Shown: positions 61,021-64,000 of the stretch, in pieces | How positions within the stretch are numbered: position 1 is the first letter of the stretch | Layout of the letters: every line of letters starts with the position of its first letter | Source: Tupaia tana | Lineage: Eukaryota; Chordata; Mammalia; Scandentia; Tupaiidae | Assembly (NCBI GenBank): GCA_026018925.1 | Contig: JAKSZU010000323.1 | Span: 1 to 64,000 of the forward strand | Length of the DNA: 64,000 bases | Direction: 5' to 3' | The notes under the pieces: model-generated | Database searches by the model: none | Told to the model about the DNA's origin: nothing | Seen by the model: the letters and a program-made list of their open reading frames with translations, nothing else | Made by a program: the position numbers and the translations under genes

Positions 61021-63214
61021 CAGGCAGGAGAGTTGAGCCATTCTCTGAGAAGATTCCACATGGATACTGGGAATGAGATATTTCAGGCACAGGAGAAAGA
61101 AAGATTTTCTACTCATGATTCAGCCTCCAGAAAGCAAAGCTAGTGTGGTAGGGAGCCCCTCTGGCCTTCTATCCCTGTCTCTGTGTCTCTGAGGACTCTG
61201 TCTCTCTCTGCTCCTGTCTCCTCATAATTTTTGGTAATTTTTCCTTTTTACGATTTTTTTAAAGGTACAATTTCTCTCTGGCTCTCAGCTCCATCTTTTG
61301 TTTTGTTAATAAGCCCTTCTGCTCCTTTCTCCCAGGCAGGAGAGTTGAGCCATTCTCTGAGAAGATTCCAGATGGATACTGGGAACTAGATATTTCAGGC
61401 ACAGGAGAAATGAAGATTTTCTACTCGTAATTCAGCCTCCAGCAAGCAAAGCTAGTGTGGTAGGGAGCCCCTCTGGCCTTCTATCCCTGTCTCTGTGTCT
61501 CTGAGTTCTATGTCTCTCTCTGCTCCTGTCTCCTCATTAATTTTTTTGGTAATTTTTCCTTTTTACGATTTTTTTAAAGGTAGAATTTGTCTCTGGCTCT
61601 CAGCTCCATCTTTTGTTTTGTTAATAAGCCCTTCTGCTCCTTTCTCCCAGGCAGGAGCGTTGAGCCATCCTCTGAGAAGTTTCCACATGGATACTGGGAA
61701 CTAGATATTTTAGGCACAGGAGAAATGAAAATTTTCTACTCATAATTCAGCCTCCAGCAAGCAAAGCTAGTGTGGTAGGGAGCCCCTCTGGCCTTCTATC
61801 CCTGTCTCTGTGTCTCTGAGGTCTCTGTCTCTCTCTGCTCCTGTCTCCTCATTTTTTTTTTGGTAATTTTTCTTTTTATGATTTTTTTAAAGGTAGAATT
61901 TCTCTCTGGCTTTCAGCTCCATCTTTTCTTTTGTTAAAAAGCCCTTCTGCTCCTTTCTCCCAGGCAGGAGAGTTGAGCCATTCTCTGAGAAGTTTCCAGA
62001 TGGATACTGGGAACTAGATATTTCAGGCACAGGAGAAATGAAGATTTTCTACTCGTAATTCAGCCTCCAGCAAGCAAAGCTAGTGTGGTAGGGAGCCCCT
62101 CTAGCCTTCTATCCCTGTCTCTGTGTCTCTGAGGTCTCTGTCTCTCTCTGCTCCTGTCTCCTCATTTTTTTTTGGTAATTTTTCCTTTTTACGATTTTTT
62201 TAAAGGTGGAATTTCTCTCTGGCTCTCAGCTCCATCTTTTGTTTTGTTAATAAGCCCTTCTGCTCCTTTCTCACAGGCAGGAGAGTTGAGCCATTCTCTG
62301 AGAAGATTCCACATGGATACTGGGAACTAGATATTTCAGGCACAGTAGAAATGAAGATTTTCTACTCATAATTCAGCCTCCAGCAAGCAAAGCTAGTGTG
62401 GTGGGGAGCCCCTCTGGCCTTCTATCCCTGTCTCTGTGTCTCTGAGGTCTCTGTCTCTCTCTGCTCCTGTCTCCTCATATTTTTTTTGGTAATTTTTCCT
62501 TTTTATGATTTTTTTAAAGGTAGAATTTCTCTCTGGCTCTCAGCTCCATCTTTTGTTTTGTTAATAAGCCCTTCTGCTCCTTTCTCCCAGGCAGGAGAGT
62601 TGAGCCATTCTCTGAGAAGATTCCACATGGATACTGGGAACTAGATATTTCAGGCACAGGAGAAATGAAGATTTTCTACTCATAATTCAGCCTCCAGCAA
62701 GCAAAGCTAGTGTGGTAGGGAGCCCCTCTGGCCTTCTATCCCTGTCTCTGTGTCTCTGAGGTCTCTGTCTCTCTCTGCTCCTGTCTCCTCATTTTTTTTT
62801 TTTGGTAATTTTTCATTTTTACGATTTTTTTAAAGGTGGAATTTCTCTCTGGCTCTCAGCTCCATCTTTTGTTTTGTTAATAAGCCCTTCTGCTCCTTTC
62901 TCCCAGGCAGGAGAGTTGAGCAATTCTCTGAGAAGATTCCACATGGATACTGGGAACTAGATATTTCAGGCACAGGAGAAATGAAGATTTTCTACTCATA
63001 ATTCAGCCTCCAGGAAGCAAAGCGAGTGTGGTAGGGAGCCCCTCTGGCCTTCTAACCCAGTCTCTGTGTCTCTGAGGTCTCTGTCTCTATCTGCTCCTGT
63101 CTCCTCATTTTTTTTGGTAATTTTTCCTTTTTACGATTTTTTAAATGTAGAATTTCTCTCTGGCTCTAAGTTTCATCTTTTGTTTTGTTAATAAGCCCTT
63201 CTGCTCCTTTCTCC
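61021..63214 (+). repeat. Segment matching 50678-52869 at a 33-monomer offset
   Basis: Units start at 61021, 61333, 61648, 61961, 62274, 62588 and 62904. Each matches the unit 10343-10345 bp upstream, including GAGAAAGAAAG (61095 and 50752), GAGCGTTGAGCCATCC, CAGTAGAAATG with TGTGGTGGGG (62274 and 51930), and GAGCAATTCTC with CAAAGCGAGTG (62904 and 52559). The match continues into the next unit boundary and fades near 63160. Confidence 0.88.
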
Positions 63215-64000
63215 CAGGCAGGAGAGTTGAGCCATTCTCTTGGAAGATTCCACATGGATACTGGGAACTAGATATTTTAGGCACAGGAGAAATGAACATT
63301 TTCTACTCATAATTCTGCCTCCAGCAAGAAAAGCTAGTGTGGTAGGGAGCCCCTCTGGCCTTCTATCCCTGTCTCTGTGTCTCTGAGGTCTCTGTCTCTC
63401 TCTGCTCCTGTCTCCTAATTTTTTTTTTGGTAATTTTTCCTTTTTACGATTTTTTTAAAGGTAGAATTTCTCTCTGGCTCTCAGCTCCATCTTTAGTTTT
63501 GTTAATAAGCCCTTCTGCTCCTTTCTCCCAGGCAGGAGAGTTGAGCCATTCTCTGAGAAGTTTCCAGATGGATACTGGGAATTAGATATTTCAGGCACAG
63601 GAGAAATGAAGATTTTCTACTCATAATTCAGCCTCCAGCAAGCAAAGCTAGTGTGGTAGGGAGCCCCACTGGTCTTCTCTCACTGTCTCTGTGTCTCTGA
63701 GGTGTCTGTCTCTCTCTGCTCCTGTCTCTTCATTTTTTTTTTGGTAATTTTTCCTTTTTACGATTTTTTTAAGGGTAGAATTTCTCTCTGGCTCTCAGCT
63801 CTATCTTTTGTTTTGTTAATAAGCCCTTCTGCTCCTTTCTCCCAGGCAGGAGAGTTGAGCCATTCTCTGAGAAGATTCCACATGGATACTGGGAACTAGA
63901 TATTTCAGGCACAGGAGAAATGAAGATTTTCTACTCATAATTCAGCCTCCAGCAAGCAAAGCTAGTGTGGTAGGAGCCCCTCTGGCCTTCTATACCAGTC
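63215..64000 (+). repeat. Monomers outside the 10/25-mer HOR at the right edge
   Basis: Units start at 63215, 63529 and 63843, the last cut at 158 bp by the window end. The first has CTCTTGGAAG, AATGAACATT and AATTCTGCC. The second has CTTTAGTTTTG just upstream and TCTTCTCTCACTG. I found no partner for these combinations elsewhere in the window, so the HOR seems to end near 63160-63215. Confidence 0.75.

Larger units (their letters stand above)
1..64000 (+). repeat. ~313-bp tandem satellite array, 206 units
   Basis: The whole window is one head-to-tail array. Each unit runs, in order: CAGGCAGGAG start; a mixed-sequence half (positions 1-140) with GAGCCATTCTCTGAGAAG and GAAATGAAGATTTTC; a CT-rich stretch (about 140-203); a T tract (about 205-213); GGTAATTTTTCC; a segment with the lone CpG in TTTACGATTT; AAAGGTAGAA; and a pyrimidine-rich end. 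I counted 203 full units of 309-317 bp, two truncated ones and one edge fragment. Orientation never flips and no foreign sequence interrupts the array. Consensus GC is about 44%. The monomer family is not one I recognise. The satellite call is direct observation; a centromeric or pericentromeric location is inference. Confidence 0.99.

Noticed and set aside
1..64000. CRISPR-like or phage repeat array
   Set aside because: There are no short repeats separated by unique spacers. The whole 313-bp unit repeats, and nothing bacterial (genes, ribosome binding sites, cas genes) is present.

Overview
The window is one uninterrupted tandem satellite array with no credible gene. From base 1 to base 64000 it consists of a ~313-bp monomer repeated head-to-tail in one orientation. 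Taking each monomer to start at the CAGGCAGGAG motif, I located 206 units by eye: 203 full-length (309-317 bp, mean about 313.3), two truncated (~124 bp, at 17240 and 19553) and one cut by the right window edge (63843-64000). The monomer consensus is about 44% GC and T/C-rich on the + strand, and it has a single CpG. CpG depletion, long homopolymer and CT tracts and multi-level higher-order repeats point to a eukaryotic, probably vertebrate, heterochromatic (centromeric, pericentromeric or subtelomeric) locus. I do not recognise the monomer and cannot name the species.

Layout. (1) 1-~1440: four to five monomers that are a displaced copy of the 24.07-25.3 kb region. (2) ~1256-16300: a 13-monomer higher-order repeat (HOR, 4074 bp) in copies at 1256, 5330 and 9404. 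The third copy has one extra monomer, and an 8-monomer segment then repeats from 13793. (3) 16301-~20300: irregular monomers with two truncated units sharing one deletion junction. (4) ~20304-28455: a 12-monomer HOR (3768 bp), the second copy missing four monomers through a visible in-register crossover near 27519-27570. (5) 28456-40345: a more diverged stretch with only partial 4- and 11-monomer duplications. (6) 40346-45039: three copies of a 5-monomer HOR (1564 bp), indistinguishable wherever I compared them. (7) ~45040-61020: a 10-monomer HOR nested in a 25-monomer super-repeat (~7.83 kb, 10+10+5). (8) 61021-64000: an 8-monomer segment matching 50678-53160 at a 33-monomer offset, then monomers outside the HOR.

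No transposon insertion, inverted monomer, tRNA, rRNA or CRISPR array is visible. The many 60-96 codon open frames on both strands are the same monomer stretches read again in each unit. The interest lies in the array architecture: nested and shifting HOR periods, dated junctions, long-range copies, a CpG decaying lineage by lineage, and a splice-site-like module in most monomers.
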